A stretch of DNA of 13,998 nt from Planctomycetota bacterium (GTDB lineage: Bacteria; Planctomycetota; Planctomycetia; Planctomycetales; Planctomycetaceae): contig QWOR01000073.1 in assembly GCA_003669575.1 (NCBI GenBank), positions 1-13,998 of the forward strand, written 5' to 3'. Positions within the stretch are counted from its first letter, which is position 1. Every line of letters starts with the position of its first letter. The notes under the pieces are model-generated. The model saw only the letters and a program-made list of their open reading frames with translations. It had not been told where the DNA came from and ran no database searches. A program made the translations under genes and the position numbers. Positions 1-7,566 of the stretch are shown piece after piece.

Positions 1-1
1 C

Positions 2-160
2 ACGATGACCGTAATGCTGTTCGGCTTTCTTCGTGAGGCCAATGTCAACCAGGCCGCACAGTCTGCGATTGTGCTCCTGCTGCCCACGGTGGCGGGTTTT
101 GCTGTCTCCACGACGTTACTCCGTTCTCAACGAACTCGCTCTCAGGAGTTCGGCGGATGA
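2..160 (+). CDS. ABC transporter permease, C-terminal end (partial)
   Basis: This is the last 52 codons of a gene that begins before the window, ending in TGA at 158-160. The peptide starts TMTVMLFGFLREANVNQAAQ and continues into a hydrophobic stretch (AIVLLLPTVAGFAV) followed by a short basic cytoplasmic tail. That is the usual end of a binding-protein-dependent transport permease: a last transmembrane helix and a short charged tail. Its stop overlaps the start of the next gene (ATGA, 157-160), and that gene is an ABC ATPase, so the two almost certainly form one importer operon. The closest family guess is the Fe(III)/spermidine/sulfate-type permeases, but the fragment is too short to assign a substrate. 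Confidence 0.7.
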   Translation, partial: TMTVMLFGFLREANVNQAAQSAIVLLLPTVAGFAVSTTLLRSQRTRSQEFGG

Positions 161-927
161 GTACTTCTGAATGCCCCCAATCCCACTCACCGGTTCTGCA
201 TGTTCAGAACGTTTCTGTGAGCCTCGGGCAGCAGCCCATTCTGCGTGATGTGACACTGTCTGTTCCTCAGGGGAAGACTCTCGTCGTACTCGGAGAATCT
301 GGATGTGGAAAGACCACGCTGCTTCGTGCGATCGCGGGGCTTGTCCCAATCCATGCGGGCTCCATTCAGGTCCATGGCCACGACATTCGACCACTTCCAC
401 CGCAGTCACGTGGAACCGTTTGCCTGGATCAGGAGCCACTGCTGTTTGAACATCTGAACGTCTCAGAGAACATTGGCTTTGCGCCGCAGCTGAGAGGTGA
501 ATCTCATGCCGCAATCGAATCGCAGGTTAATGATTTGCTCTCGGCTATCGATCTCGTTCCACATGCCAATAAGCGACACTCCCAGCTCTCAGGAGGCCAG
601 CGGCAACGAGTCGCCTTTGCCCGTGCCATTCTGGCTCATCCCCAGGTGCTGCTGCTTGATGAGCCGTTTGGCAGTCTTGATGGTCGCAACCGTCAGCAAA
701 TGCAACAGCTTTTCCGTTCTCTGGTTCAGCGTTACACGCTTACTTCGGTCTTCGTGACTCATGACATTCGCGAAGCCCTTGTCGTAGGGGACCTTTTCGC
801 CCGCATGTCGCACGGAGTCCTGTCGGTCAGCCCCAGTCGCCAGGCCTTTATTGAAGACCCAGATTCGGGAGTGGCGTCCGAAGTCCAATTCTGGTCAAAC
901 ATCGAATCGGATGAGAATTTGCCGTGA
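157..927 (+). CDS. ABC transporter ATP-binding protein (iron/polyamine-type importer ATPase)
   Basis: This 256-residue cytoplasmic ATPase would power solute uptake with the permease encoded just upstream. All nucleotide-binding motifs are visible: Walker A GESGCGKT (residues 46-53), Q-loop Gln92, signature LSGGQ (144-148), Walker B VLLLDEP (164-170), D-loop SLD (173-175) and switch His202 in VTHD. Sequence style resembles the FbpC/PotA/CysA group, but those proteins are usually about 350 residues with a C-terminal TOBE domain. Here only about 50 residues follow the H-loop, so the regulatory/substrate-specific domain is absent and the length is nearer ThiQ-like ATPases. The ATG at 157 overlaps the upstream permease stop (ATGA), implying translational coupling. 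The substrate is unknown; iron is plausible from the permease style but not shown. Confidence 0.9.
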   Translation: MSTSECPQSHSPVLHVQNVSVSLGQQPILRDVTLSVPQGKTLVVLGESGCGKTTLLRAIAGLVPIHAGSIQVHGHDIRPLPPQSRGTVCLDQEPLLFEHLNVSENIGFAPQLRGESHAAIESQVNDLLSAIDLVPHANKRHSQLSGGQRQRVAFARAILAHPQVLLLDEPFGSLDGRNRQQMQQLFRSLVQRYTLTSVFVTHDIREALVVGDLFARMSHGVLSVSPSRQAFIEDPDSGVASEVQFWSNIESDENLP

Positions 928-960
928 CTACTCGGCCATCGCTCAACGGCAGTGACCAGA

Positions 961-1005
961 GAGGCAGATCCACCGCTAATAGCGGGATCACCGCCTGACA
1001 GCCTC
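961..1005. terminator. Candidate bidirectional terminator between convergent genes
   Basis: Between the stops of the ABC ATPase (927) and argB (1035, opposite strand) lies a nested inverted repeat. The core stem is CCGCT (973-977) / AGCGG (981-985) with loop AAT. It is extended by GATC (967-970) / GATC (986-989) across a two-base bulge, with an outer GAGGC (961-965) / GCCTC (1001-1005). There is no T-run on either side, so a classic intrinsic terminator is not proven. The position between convergent genes is the main support. Confidence 0.4.
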
Positions 1006-1034
1006 AATACACTTCACTGGCCCGCCCTGCACAG

Positions 1035-1910
1035 CTACATCACGATCTCAGTTCCAATCCCCGTGTCGGAGTAAATCTCCAACAGCAGCGAGTGTGGAAT
1101 GCGGGCATCGACGATGTGAATTTTGCGAACACCAGCTTCCAGAGCCTCCAGTGCCGCTTCTACCTTCGGCACCATTCCTCCGGCAATAACGCCCGAAGCG
1201 ATCAGTTCGCGAACTCGCGGGATATTCAGGTTTGACTGCAGCGTTTTGGGATCGTTCTTGTCGAGAAAGATTCCCGGCACGTCGCTGATAAACACCAGCT
1301 TCTCCGCCCTGAGCAATCGGGCCACCGCAGCTGCAGCGGTGTCGGCATTCACGTTGAGACGGCCACCTGCGACATCGAGTGCCACCGACGGGATGATCGG
1401 AACCGCTCCGGCACGGCAGGTCGCAGCCAGAAGCTCACGATTGATATCGGTCACATGTCCCACGCGGCCCAGGTCGATTTCCTCGCCCTGTTCACCCTTC
1501 ATGGTCAGACGCTCACCGATCAGCACATTCTGGGTCCGGAAGCTCATCGGTACGGCACGACCTCCGAGAGAGCGGATCTCGTCAACGAGCCCTTCGCAGA
1601 TCTCCTCAGCCAGAACTCGCGACACAATGTCGAGTGTGGCGTCATCGGTGTAGCGGCGGCCATTCACCCATTTCGGCTGGATACCCGCTGTCTCCATGCC
1701 CTTGTTGATTGCCTTACCACCGCCGTGCACCAGGATCGGCCGCATACCAACCGCCTGCATGAACAGCACATCAATCAGGCACCGGCGCACAGCCTCGGTC
1801 TCTTCGAGCGCACTGCCCCCCAGCTTGATCACGACGTACCGGCCCTGAAACTCCCGTATCCAATTGAGAGCTTCAACCAGAACCTGAGCCTTGCGAATCG
1901 CTTCGTCCAC
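1035..1910 (-). CDS. argB: Acetylglutamate kinase
   Basis: ArgB phosphorylates N-acetyl-L-glutamate with ATP, the second step of cytoplasmic arginine biosynthesis. The 291-residue product shows the amino-acid-kinase fold: VIKLGG (27-32, phosphate-binding Lys29), HGGGKAI (62-68), NGRRYTD (83-89), NVNAD (186-190, with the catalytic-type Asp190), SDVPGI (209-214) and GGMVPKVEAA (244-253, Lys249). About 20 residues before the first strand (KAQVLVEALNWIREF) match the extra N-terminal helix found in hexameric, arginine-inhibited acetylglutamate kinases such as that of Pseudomonas, and absent from the E. coli enzyme. The C-terminal HSLLLEI...GIGTEIV also fits that group. Feedback inhibition by arginine is therefore inferred. 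The start is GTG at 1910; an in-frame TGA seven codons upstream rules out a much longer form. The gene stands alone, with no other arg gene in view. Confidence 0.95.
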   Translation of the reverse strand: MDEAIRKAQVLVEALNWIREFQGRYVVIKLGGSALEETEAVRRCLIDVLFMQAVGMRPILVHGGGKAINKGMETAGIQPKWVNGRRYTDDATLDIVSRVLAEEICEGLVDEIRSLGGRAVPMSFRTQNVLIGERLTMKGEQGEEIDLGRVGHVTDINRELLAATCRAGAVPIIPSVALDVAGGRLNVNADTAAAAVARLLRAEKLVFISDVPGIFLDKNDPKTLQSNLNIPRVRELIASGVIAGGMVPKVEAALEALEAGVRKIHIVDARIPHSLLLEIYSDTGIGTEIVM

Positions 1911-1946
1911 GGTGGAGAACTTTCGTCGTCAAATTGGTGTTCACGG

Positions 1947-1972
1947 GCCACGTCCCACCAGGGACGAATGGC
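1947..1972 (-). promoter_or_regulatory. Hairpin in the argB leader
   Basis: A near-perfect inverted repeat lies 37-62 bases before the argB GTG. It consists of GCCA (1947-1950) plus CGTCCC (1951-1956), loop ACCA, then GGGACG (1961-1966), a bulged AA and TGGC (1969-1972). In the argB transcript this gives a 10-bp GC-rich stem with one bulge. It could affect translation or act as a protein site, but there is no second competing stem or arginine-codon leader peptide that would argue for attenuation. Confidence 0.3.
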
Positions 1973-2305
1973 GGATTGTCGAGTGATCTCCCCCCAGTGT
2001 CAACGGGCGGTCGCATGCGTCGAAATGAGCGTCCCATTCCTTGGAACAGCGAACGAAGCAATGATCACTCACTCACCAAGAGACCCTTCGAAGCTTTCTT
2101 CGACACGATGCTTCATGTGCAACTCCTGCTTACTTTGTTTTCTCGCTTTTCTTCTGTTCAAACTCTTCTTCTGCTCACCAGCACAAGTTGCTTGTTGTGA
2201 ACGAATTGGATTTGAACATATGGCAAGCAAGGGAACGAGGGGGAATGCATGTCGAGTCACAAGGCGTTGGATACGGTTTGGAACACGCGGGACAGCTGTT
2301 GCTCC

Positions 2306-2334
2306 TTGTCAGACTTCGGCGACTGGCATACAAC
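2306..2334 (+). promoter_or_regulatory. Candidate sigma-70 promoter for the beta-propeller cytochrome gene
   Basis: A -35-like TTGTCA (2306-2311, one mismatch to TTGACA) and a -10-like TACAAC (2329-2334, four of six matches) are separated by exactly 17 bases. Transcription would start near 2341, giving a leader of about 50 bases before the ATG at 2392. Planctomycete promoters are poorly defined, so this rests on consensus and spacing only. Confidence 0.35.
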
Positions 2335-2391
2335 GACATAGAGGCTACTTTGTAGCTTGCATGAATTCCGAGTCGACAGAGGGACCTTCGA

Positions 2392-4275
2392 ATGACACAC
2401 ACAGCCAGACGTTCATGGATGGGGCTGGTCGTGGCCGTTTTGTGCCTGGGGATAAGCTCGCCAGCAGTCTCCGGTTCGTCCAACAGCCTGATGGACCTGT
2501 CTGATGACGGCAAGCTGCTCGCCTGCTCGAATCGTGATAATGGGACAGTGACCATTGTCGACCTGTCGACTCGCAAGAAGCTCCGCGAGATACCCGTCGG
2601 TCAGGTTCCGGAAGGCGTAAGCTTCATCGGTGCGACTCACACGCTGGCGGTGGCTGTTTACCGCGATGACGTGGTCGTCTTCATTGATGCGGACTCCGGA
2701 AAGGAACTTGCCCGGACTATTGTGTTTGATGAACCATACGGTGTTGTCTCGACCAAGGATGGATCGCGTGTCTACGTGACGCTCGACTACCCCGGGCAGG
2801 TGCTGGAGATTGACACCTCGTCGCACAAGATCACCCGGACCATCGAAGCTGGAAGATCGACTCGCGGTATCGCACTCGATCCGCAGCATGCCCGCGTCTA
2901 CATCACCGAGTACTACACCGGCATCGTTCGATCATACGACCGAGCCACCGGTCAAAAGGTCGAGGAATGGGTCGGATCCGAACAGGACAACCTCGCCCGA
3001 CAGCTGATCATTCACCCGACCCGACCGAAGGCCTACCTCCCGCACCAGCGGTCGCGGACATCGGTCGCTCAAGGGGCGGGCTCGATCTTCCCGTATGTAT
3101 CGATCGTCGACATCGACTCGAAGGCTGAGACGCGTCGCAAGCGAATGCAAATGGATTCGTTCAACGGCACGTATGTCGTTGCGAACCCGTGGGAGGTCGC
3201 CCTCTCTCCCGATGCAAAGCGACTCTATGTCGTCTTCAGCGGGACGGATGATCTGTTTGAGTGTGAAGTCCTCGACGATAACTACCGCGAGATCCGTCAC
3301 GAGCGGACGCTGGAACTCGGATCAAATCCCCGGGCGGTGAAGGTCTCCGACGATGGCCAGTCATTGTTCGTCTACAACGCCCTCGACTTCAACGTCGTCG
3401 AGTACGACACCCGTACCCTACGCCCGGTCGCGACGATCTCCGTCTGCAAATCACCTCTCGACGAGGAACTGCTGACTGGGAAGAAGTTCTTCTACTCCGC
3501 CAACCAACCAATGGTCGGACGGCGGTGGATCTCCTGCTCCAGCTGTCACCCCGATGGGGACTCCGATGGCCGCGTGTGGCAGCAACCCGAGGGGCTCCGC
3601 GACACTCAGGCAATTTTCGGGCTGGCGTGGACGCACCCCTTGCACTGGTCAGCTGACCGGGACGAGGTCCAGGACTTTGAGCACACCATCCGCGGCCCAC
3701 TGATGCAGGGACGTGGACTGGCCCGCGGGTCGATTCACGAATCATTGGAAAAGCCGAACCAGGGACTCTCTCGCGACCTCGACGCCCTGGCTGTCTACAC
3801 CAACTCGCACACCTTCGCGATGAGCCCGCACGCCAAAAGCGGACTTAGCGAGGCGGCCCAGCGTGGCAAGCAGCACTTCTTCTCCAAAGAAACGGGCTGT
3901 GCCAAGTGCCACAGCGGGCCGTTCTACACCGACTCTCAACCGGGAGCCGAGCGGAAGCTGCACGATGTCGGTACCGGCAACGCCGACTCCTCCGAAAAGA
4001 TGGGCCCCAAATACGACACCCCCACCCTCATCGGCGTTTACCGTACCGCCCCGTACCTGCACCACGGGAAAGCCAAGACCCTGGAAGAAGTCCTCACCAC
4101 CTTCAACCCTGAGAATCAGCATGGGACCACCACTCAGCTTACGCCCGCCCAGATCGCCGACCTGGTTGAGTTCCTGAAGGCCCTGCCCTACGAAGATCCG
4201 GTGGAACAGGCGAAGAAAGCGGGATTGATCCAGGTCCGGGGGAGCGATTCACGCGACGCCACCTCTTCCCAGTGA
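2392..4275 (+). CDS. Exported YVTN beta-propeller / di-heme cytochrome c peroxidase-like fusion protein
   Basis: The 627-residue protein starts with a signal peptide (RRSWM, then a hydrophobic core at residues 11-20, likely cleavage after AVSG near 28). Residues about 30-350 form WD40/YVTN-type blades, each ending in patterns such as RVYVT...VLEIDTSSHKI and repeating DGxxLxV...IVD. From about 355 a cytochrome c peroxidase/MauG-like domain follows, with two heme-attachment motifs, CSSCH (382-386) and CAKCH (503-507), and the family block TPTLIGV...TAPYLHHG (544-558). Two c-type hemes imply a periplasmic or otherwise extracytoplasmic redox role. The substrate is unknown; H2O2 reduction or oxidation of a bound partner are both possible. 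The residue before HHG is Leu, where many family members have Met, so heme ligation may differ. An AGAGGG ribosome site (2378-2383) lies 8 bases before the ATG. The gene appears to be monocistronic. Confidence 0.88.
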   Translation: MTHTARRSWMGLVVAVLCLGISSPAVSGSSNSLMDLSDDGKLLACSNRDNGTVTIVDLSTRKKLREIPVGQVPEGVSFIGATHTLAVAVYRDDVVVFIDADSGKELARTIVFDEPYGVVSTKDGSRVYVTLDYPGQVLEIDTSSHKITRTIEAGRSTRGIALDPQHARVYITEYYTGIVRSYDRATGQKVEEWVGSEQDNLARQLIIHPTRPKAYLPHQRSRTSVAQGAGSIFPYVSIVDIDSKAETRRKRMQMDSFNGTYVVANPWEVALSPDAKRLYVVFSGTDDLFECEVLDDNYREIRHERTLELGSNPRAVKVSDDGQSLFVYNALDFNVVEYDTRTLRPVATISVCKSPLDEELLTGKKFFYSANQPMVGRRWISCSSCHPDGDSDGRVWQQPEGLRDTQAIFGLAWTHPLHWSADRDEVQDFEHTIRGPLMQGRGLARGSIHESLEKPNQGLSRDLDALAVYTNSHTFAMSPHAKSGLSEAAQRGKQHFFSKETGCAKCHSGPFYTDSQPGAERKLHDVGTGNADSSEKMGPKYDTPTLIGVYRTAPYLHHGKAKTLEEVLTTFNPENQHGTTTQLTPAQIADLVEFLKALPYEDPVEQAKKAGLIQVRGSDSRDATSSQ

Positions 4276-4339
4276 CACGGAGACAATCATCCCAAAGAGC
4301 CGGACGCGTCATCGCCCGGTGTCGGCTACACATCCGGTT

Positions 4340-4362
4340 GGACAGCTCGCCAGCGGCTGTCC
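4340..4362 (+). terminator. Candidate hairpin terminator after the cytochrome gene
   Basis: A perfect 7-bp inverted repeat, GGACAGC (4340-4346) and GCTGTCC (4356-4362), with a 9-base loop, begins 65 bases after the TGA at 4275 and before the phospholipase gene. No T-run follows. It could be a terminator or part of the next gene's control region. Confidence 0.3.
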
Positions 4363-4488
4363 TCGAACGTATTGCCGGTACGAGCTGACCTTAAATGAAC
4401 GCTTTCGGGCTGGAGCTTCCTGAACAGATGATCTATATGTCGCCGTGAAACTGAACGGTCACCAGAATGAAAGCCCACAGACGAAAGT

Positions 4489-5664
4489 ATGTCCTTACCC
4501 GATGCTTCTGATGCGACCACACGGAATGGTCATGTTCTGCCTTCAGGACGAATTGCTCTCGCACTCGGCGGTGGTGGGGCACGAGCTGCGTACCAGGCCG
4601 GTGTTCTCACCGCCATCGCCCGAATGTATCCCGACTTTCGGTTCCCTTACCTGACGGGTGTCTCCGCAGGAGCGATCAACATTTCGTTGCTCGCCAGCCA
4701 CCAGGGGGCGCTTCGCAAGCAATCTGAAAAACTCGTTAATCTGTGGAGGCAGCTGCGGATCGACAATGTCTTTGTATCAGAAGGCATTTCCCTGTTGTTT
4801 CGCCTGATGAGAATTGGAGCCCAATTAACGATTGGCTGTCCATTCTGTTTCAAAAAAGTTTACGGAATGGTCGACACGGAACCGTTGCGCGCTTTCCTGC
4901 ACCAGGCATTGGAAAGCCGGGATGGTTCACTGCCGGGAATTCAAAAAAATATCGATGCTGGGCATCTGAAGGCGGTCGCACTGACGGCGCTGTCATTCGG
5001 TACGGGAAAGACCATCACGTTCTATCAAGGCAAATGCGAAGAACTCAGAAAAAAGTCGCGTCAGCGGAGCGTTGAGACTCCGCTCACCATCCAGCACGTC
5101 ATGGCGTCGTCGGCACTTCCGCTGTTCTTTCCACCGGTACAGATCGAAAATGATTGGTACGGGGACGGTGGTATCCGCCTGGTGAATCCGTTGGCTCCGG
5201 CACTCGAAAGTGGAGCTGACCGGATCCTGGCGATTTCCAATCATCACCTGGGAGAGGATAACCATCCCACAGTGGTGAGTACGCCGCCGTCACCCGCGAC
5301 CGTGATGGCCGCGATGTACAGCGCGGAGTTTTTCGATCAACTCGATTACGACGTCCAGGAAATGCGATGGATCAACAAGTTGGCGCGTGAACTCCCCGCA
5401 GAGAGACGGCACGGGATGCGTGATGTCAGACTCATGGTGATACGACCTTCGCAAGATATCAGCGCAATGGCCTACCGGCTTCGACACAACTTTCCCAGCA
5501 CTCTGAACTATCTGATGAAACGACTCGGTACGAACGAGATTCGCAGCCAGGAGTTTCTCAGTACCGTCATGTTTGAAACGACGTACATCGAACAATTGAT
5601 CGAGCTGGGAGAACGTGATGGGGAGTTGCTGGCCCCTCGACTGAAGGCGTTCTTTGAAACGTAG
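4489..5664 (+). CDS. Patatin-like phospholipase family protein
   Basis: This 391-residue lipid acyl hydrolase of the patatin/RssA type is expected to release fatty acids from phospholipids or other acyl esters with a Ser-Asp dyad. The family signature is complete: the oxyanion loop GGGGAR (27-32), the nucleophile elbow GVSAG with Ser59 (57-61), and the catalytic Asp226 in DGG (226-228), followed by LVNPLAPAL. There is no signal peptide; a hydrophobic stretch near residues 100-120 might contact membranes. About 130 residues after the DGG block form an uncharacterised C-terminal extension, common in bacterial members. The ATG at 4489 has only a weak purine-rich site (acgaaag) before it, but it places the GGGG loop at the usual distance from the N-terminus. 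It lies 213 bases after the cytochrome gene and is probably a separate unit. The substrate is unknown. Confidence 0.88.
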   Translation: MSLPDASDATTRNGHVLPSGRIALALGGGGARAAYQAGVLTAIARMYPDFRFPYLTGVSAGAINISLLASHQGALRKQSEKLVNLWRQLRIDNVFVSEGISLLFRLMRIGAQLTIGCPFCFKKVYGMVDTEPLRAFLHQALESRDGSLPGIQKNIDAGHLKAVALTALSFGTGKTITFYQGKCEELRKKSRQRSVETPLTIQHVMASSALPLFFPPVQIENDWYGDGGIRLVNPLAPALESGADRILAISNHHLGEDNHPTVVSTPPSPATVMAAMYSAEFFDQLDYDVQEMRWINKLARELPAERRHGMRDVRLMVIRPSQDISAMAYRLRHNFPSTLNYLMKRLGTNEIRSQEFLSTVMFETTYIEQLIELGERDGELLAPRLKAFFET

Positions 5665-5681
5665 TAGTGGGGACTCGATGT

Positions 5682-5711
5682 GTGTCGCTGCCGTCTACAC
5701 AAGAGCGACAC
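5682..5711. terminator. Bidirectional terminator-like hairpin between convergent genes
   Basis: A perfect 8-bp inverted repeat, GTGTCGCT (5682-5689) and AGCGACAC (5704-5711), with a 14-base loop, sits 17 bases after the phospholipase stop and 76 bases from the stop of the converging cadherin gene. There is no T-tract on either side. The position and perfect stem make transcription termination or mRNA 3'-end protection likely. Confidence 0.45.
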
Positions 5712-5787
5712 CGCCACCAGAGGCTGCCCCAATGAGTGCCGGCGGCTTAAAAGTTTCTCGCAATGGCCGATCGTGCCGCTGTACACG

Positions 5788-7443
5788 CTAGGCGTTTGCC
5801 ACGTCTGTCACGGAAACTGTAAAGATCTTGATGAAGGTCAACCCGTTCTGATCCTTCACCTGGACTCGAATGGTGTACGATTTCTTTGCCTCGAAATCAA
5901 AGACAGCAGCTGTCTTCAACTTGTTACCCACAATCGTGAACTTTGCATTGTCCGGATTCGTGGTGCTGGTGTCCACGAGGGTGTATGTCAGTGTCTGGGA
6001 CGCGTCGGGATCGACTCCCACCAGCGTCCCCACTTCCGTCCCGACAGCTTTGTTCTCCAGAACTGAAGACGGTGAAAGAGTGAGAGCCGTCGGAGCCTCG
6101 TTGACGTTGGTTACGGTAATGGTGAAGTTCTTCTCAAAGACCAGGCCACCCTGGTCCTTCACTTGAACGCGAATGGAATAACTCGGCTTCGATTCAAAGT
6201 TGAATATCGCAGCTGTCTTGAGCGTGTTCCCCGTGATTGTGAACTTGGCGTTGTCCGGATTCGTGGTACTCGTGCCGACGAGTGTGTAGGTCAGCGTCTG
6301 CGAGGCGTCCGGATCGACCCCCGTCAGCGTGCCAACTGTTGTCCCGACAGATTTGTTCTCCTGAACCGATGTCGTGGAAAGGCTGAGCCCCGTCGGTGCG
6401 TGATTGCCACCAGTGACAGTGATCGTAAAGTTCTTCTCGAAGGACAGGCCACGCTGATCTGTCGTTTTGATCCGAATGGAATAAGAACCTTTTTGAGCCG
6501 CATTGAACGTGGCGTTGGTCTTCAGTTTGTTGCCGATGATCGTGAACTTAGCGTTGTCCGGATTCGTGGTAGAGGTTCCCGCGAGCGAATAAGAAAACAC
6601 CTGCCATTCGTCAGGATCGGTTGATGTCAGTGTACCGACTTCGGTCCCGACGGGGCGGTTCTCGGCGATTGATGTCGACGAAAGATTCACGTTCGTGGGA
6701 GCCCGATTCGGGGCGGTGGCAGGAAACAGGCTTGTTCCATGCGAAGTGAAGATCTCCGCGTCGCCCACTCCAATCCACCCTCCCTGGAGATTGAATGCCG
6801 ACAAGCTGAACGGAATGACTCTGGTCCCTTTGCTGGCTGCTACCAGTTCATCGTAGATTCGTGTATCCGTGCCCAGTGGACGGTCGATGATAAACGAGCT
6901 TCGGCTCGACGTGACCGCGAAACTCGTGTTCGTCTCCAGAGCGATGCGTTCAATATGTCCCTCCGCAACCGGGATGTTCTTGTTAAAGATCGTCACTTTT
7001 GACTGATCATTCGCATCGGGCGTGTAAATTTGATTGGCCACGCCGTCACCGAGTCCATTGTCGAAGGACGAAAGAGTCGCCACCTCGACCGGAGCATTCG
7101 GGTTATCCGAACCGAACTTGAACGTCACGTCCGCAGGTGACAGATACCCCAAGCCCAACTCTGTCAGGCTGGTGATTCTCCCCTCTCCGTAACGAATCAC
7201 GGTAAACGGCGCATCTCCGGGGTTCGGGCTTCCGAAGAATCTCAATGTTGGTGAGAGATCGCTGGCGATGGTCACATAGTCAAAGCCAAACGCAGCCGTC
7301 AGCAACTGACGGCATTCTAACCCAACGGTAATGAAGGAAAGCTTCTCACGTCGTCTGCGTCCCCTGCGAGTAGTTGCAGTGGAATGAGTATTCAACAGGC
7401 GAGCAGTGAGCGAAGAAATGATTTTAGTGAAGCTGCGAAACAT
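5788..7443 (-). CDS. Secreted cadherin-repeat surface protein with LEPR-XLL-type export motif
   Basis: From the preferred start this is a 551-residue protein. Its N-terminus has an arginine-rich stretch (TTRRGRRRREKLSF) followed by LECRQLLTA, a variant of the LEPR-XLL motif seen at the start of many large planctomycete surface proteins. A unique region of about 195 residues follows, with no domain I recognise. The C-terminal 306 residues are three cadherin-like repeats of exactly 101 residues, each beginning N-x-A-P-T and containing ENxxVGTxVGTL, DPD, TSTTNPDNAKFTI and a (K/T)DQ turn, typical of calcium-binding cadherin folds. A cell-surface adhesion or matrix role is inferred. I chose ATG 7443 because AAGGA lies 6 bases upstream; an alternative GTG at 7521 would add 26 residues. 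It lies 123 bases after the beta-helix gene on the same strand and may be co-transcribed with it. Confidence 0.88.
   Translation of the reverse strand: MFRSFTKIISSLTARLLNTHSTATTRRGRRRREKLSFITVGLECRQLLTAAFGFDYVTIASDLSPTLRFFGSPNPGDAPFTVIRYGEGRITSLTELGLGYLSPADVTFKFGSDNPNAPVEVATLSSFDNGLGDGVANQIYTPDANDQSKVTIFNKNIPVAEGHIERIALETNTSFAVTSSRSSFIIDRPLGTDTRIYDELVAASKGTRVIPFSLSAFNLQGGWIGVGDAEIFTSHGTSLFPATAPNRAPTNVNLSSTSIAENRPVGTEVGTLTSTDPDEWQVFSYSLAGTSTTNPDNAKFTIIGNKLKTNATFNAAQKGSYSIRIKTTDQRGLSFEKNFTITVTGGNHAPTGLSLSTTSVQENKSVGTTVGTLTGVDPDASQTLTYTLVGTSTTNPDNAKFTITGNTLKTAAIFNFESKPSYSIRVQVKDQGGLVFEKNFTITVTNVNEAPTALTLSPSSVLENKAVGTEVGTLVGVDPDASQTLTYTLVDTSTTNPDNAKFTIVGNKLKTAAVFDFEAKKSYTIRVQVKDQNGLTFIKIFTVSVTDVANA
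5791..6708 (-). repeat. Three tandem 303-bp cadherin-domain repeats
   Basis: Three in-frame units run at 6406-6708, 6103-6405 and 5791-6102 (the last has a short tail before the stop). Each unit is 101 codons, with no length change between copies. The 17-base string ttgtccggattcgtggt recurs exactly 303 bases apart at 5948, 6251 and 6554. The two C-terminal units are more like each other than the first, suggesting stepwise duplication, the most recent involving units 2 and 3. Confidence 0.9.
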
Positions 7444-7449
7444 GACTGG

Positions 7450-7454
7450 TCCTT
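7450..7454 (-). promoter_or_regulatory. Ribosome binding site fixing the cadherin protein start
   Basis: On the minus strand AAGGA lies 6 bases before the ATG at 7443. Neither the upstream ATG (7470) nor the GTG (7521) in the same frame has a comparable site, so the shorter protein is preferred. Confidence 0.6.
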
Positions 7455-7530
7455 CAATTAACTTGGACATCCGACGTAATGATGCACGAAATGTGCCAGC
7501 CAGTATTCGGGATTCTGTCACAGGGGGCTC

Positions 7531-7548
7531 GCGTCGTCAAATCGACGC
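7531..7548 (-). terminator. Candidate hairpin after the beta-helix gene
   Basis: A perfect 6-bp inverted repeat GCGTCG (7531-7536) / CGACGC (7543-7548), with a six-base loop, begins 18 bases downstream of the minus-strand TAA at 7567. It is not followed by a T-run. It could weaken read-through into the cadherin gene. Confidence 0.3.
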
Positions 7549-7566
7549 ATACTGCTTGTGAACGCT

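Larger units (their letters stand above)
1911..2391. other. 481-bp intergenic region between divergent argB and the cytochrome gene
   Basis: No convincing gene is present. Open frames here are continuations of antisense frames from neighbouring genes; their peptides lack recognisable domains or good ribosome sites. What can be seen is a hairpin close to argB (1947-1972), a polypyrimidine-rich tract around 2130-2175, and a plausible sigma-70 promoter at 2306-2334 facing the downstream cytochrome gene. The region must also contain the argB promoter on the other strand, which I could not pinpoint. Confidence 0.6.

Noticed and set aside
2069..2260. A 63-codon minus-strand frame in the argB-cytochrome gap
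   Set aside because: It has a GTG start without a ribosome site, low-complexity basic composition and no family resemblance.
2220..2391. tRNA, IS or phage remnants in the gene-poor regions
   Set aside because: I looked for cloverleaf arms, terminal inverted repeats and transposase-like peptides here and at 10969-11523, and saw none.
1455..2504. A 349-codon plus-strand open frame running antisense through argB and across the intergenic region
   Set aside because: It has no recognisable domain, most of it mirrors argB codons, it ends inside the signal-peptide region of the cytochrome gene, and argB on the other strand is certain.
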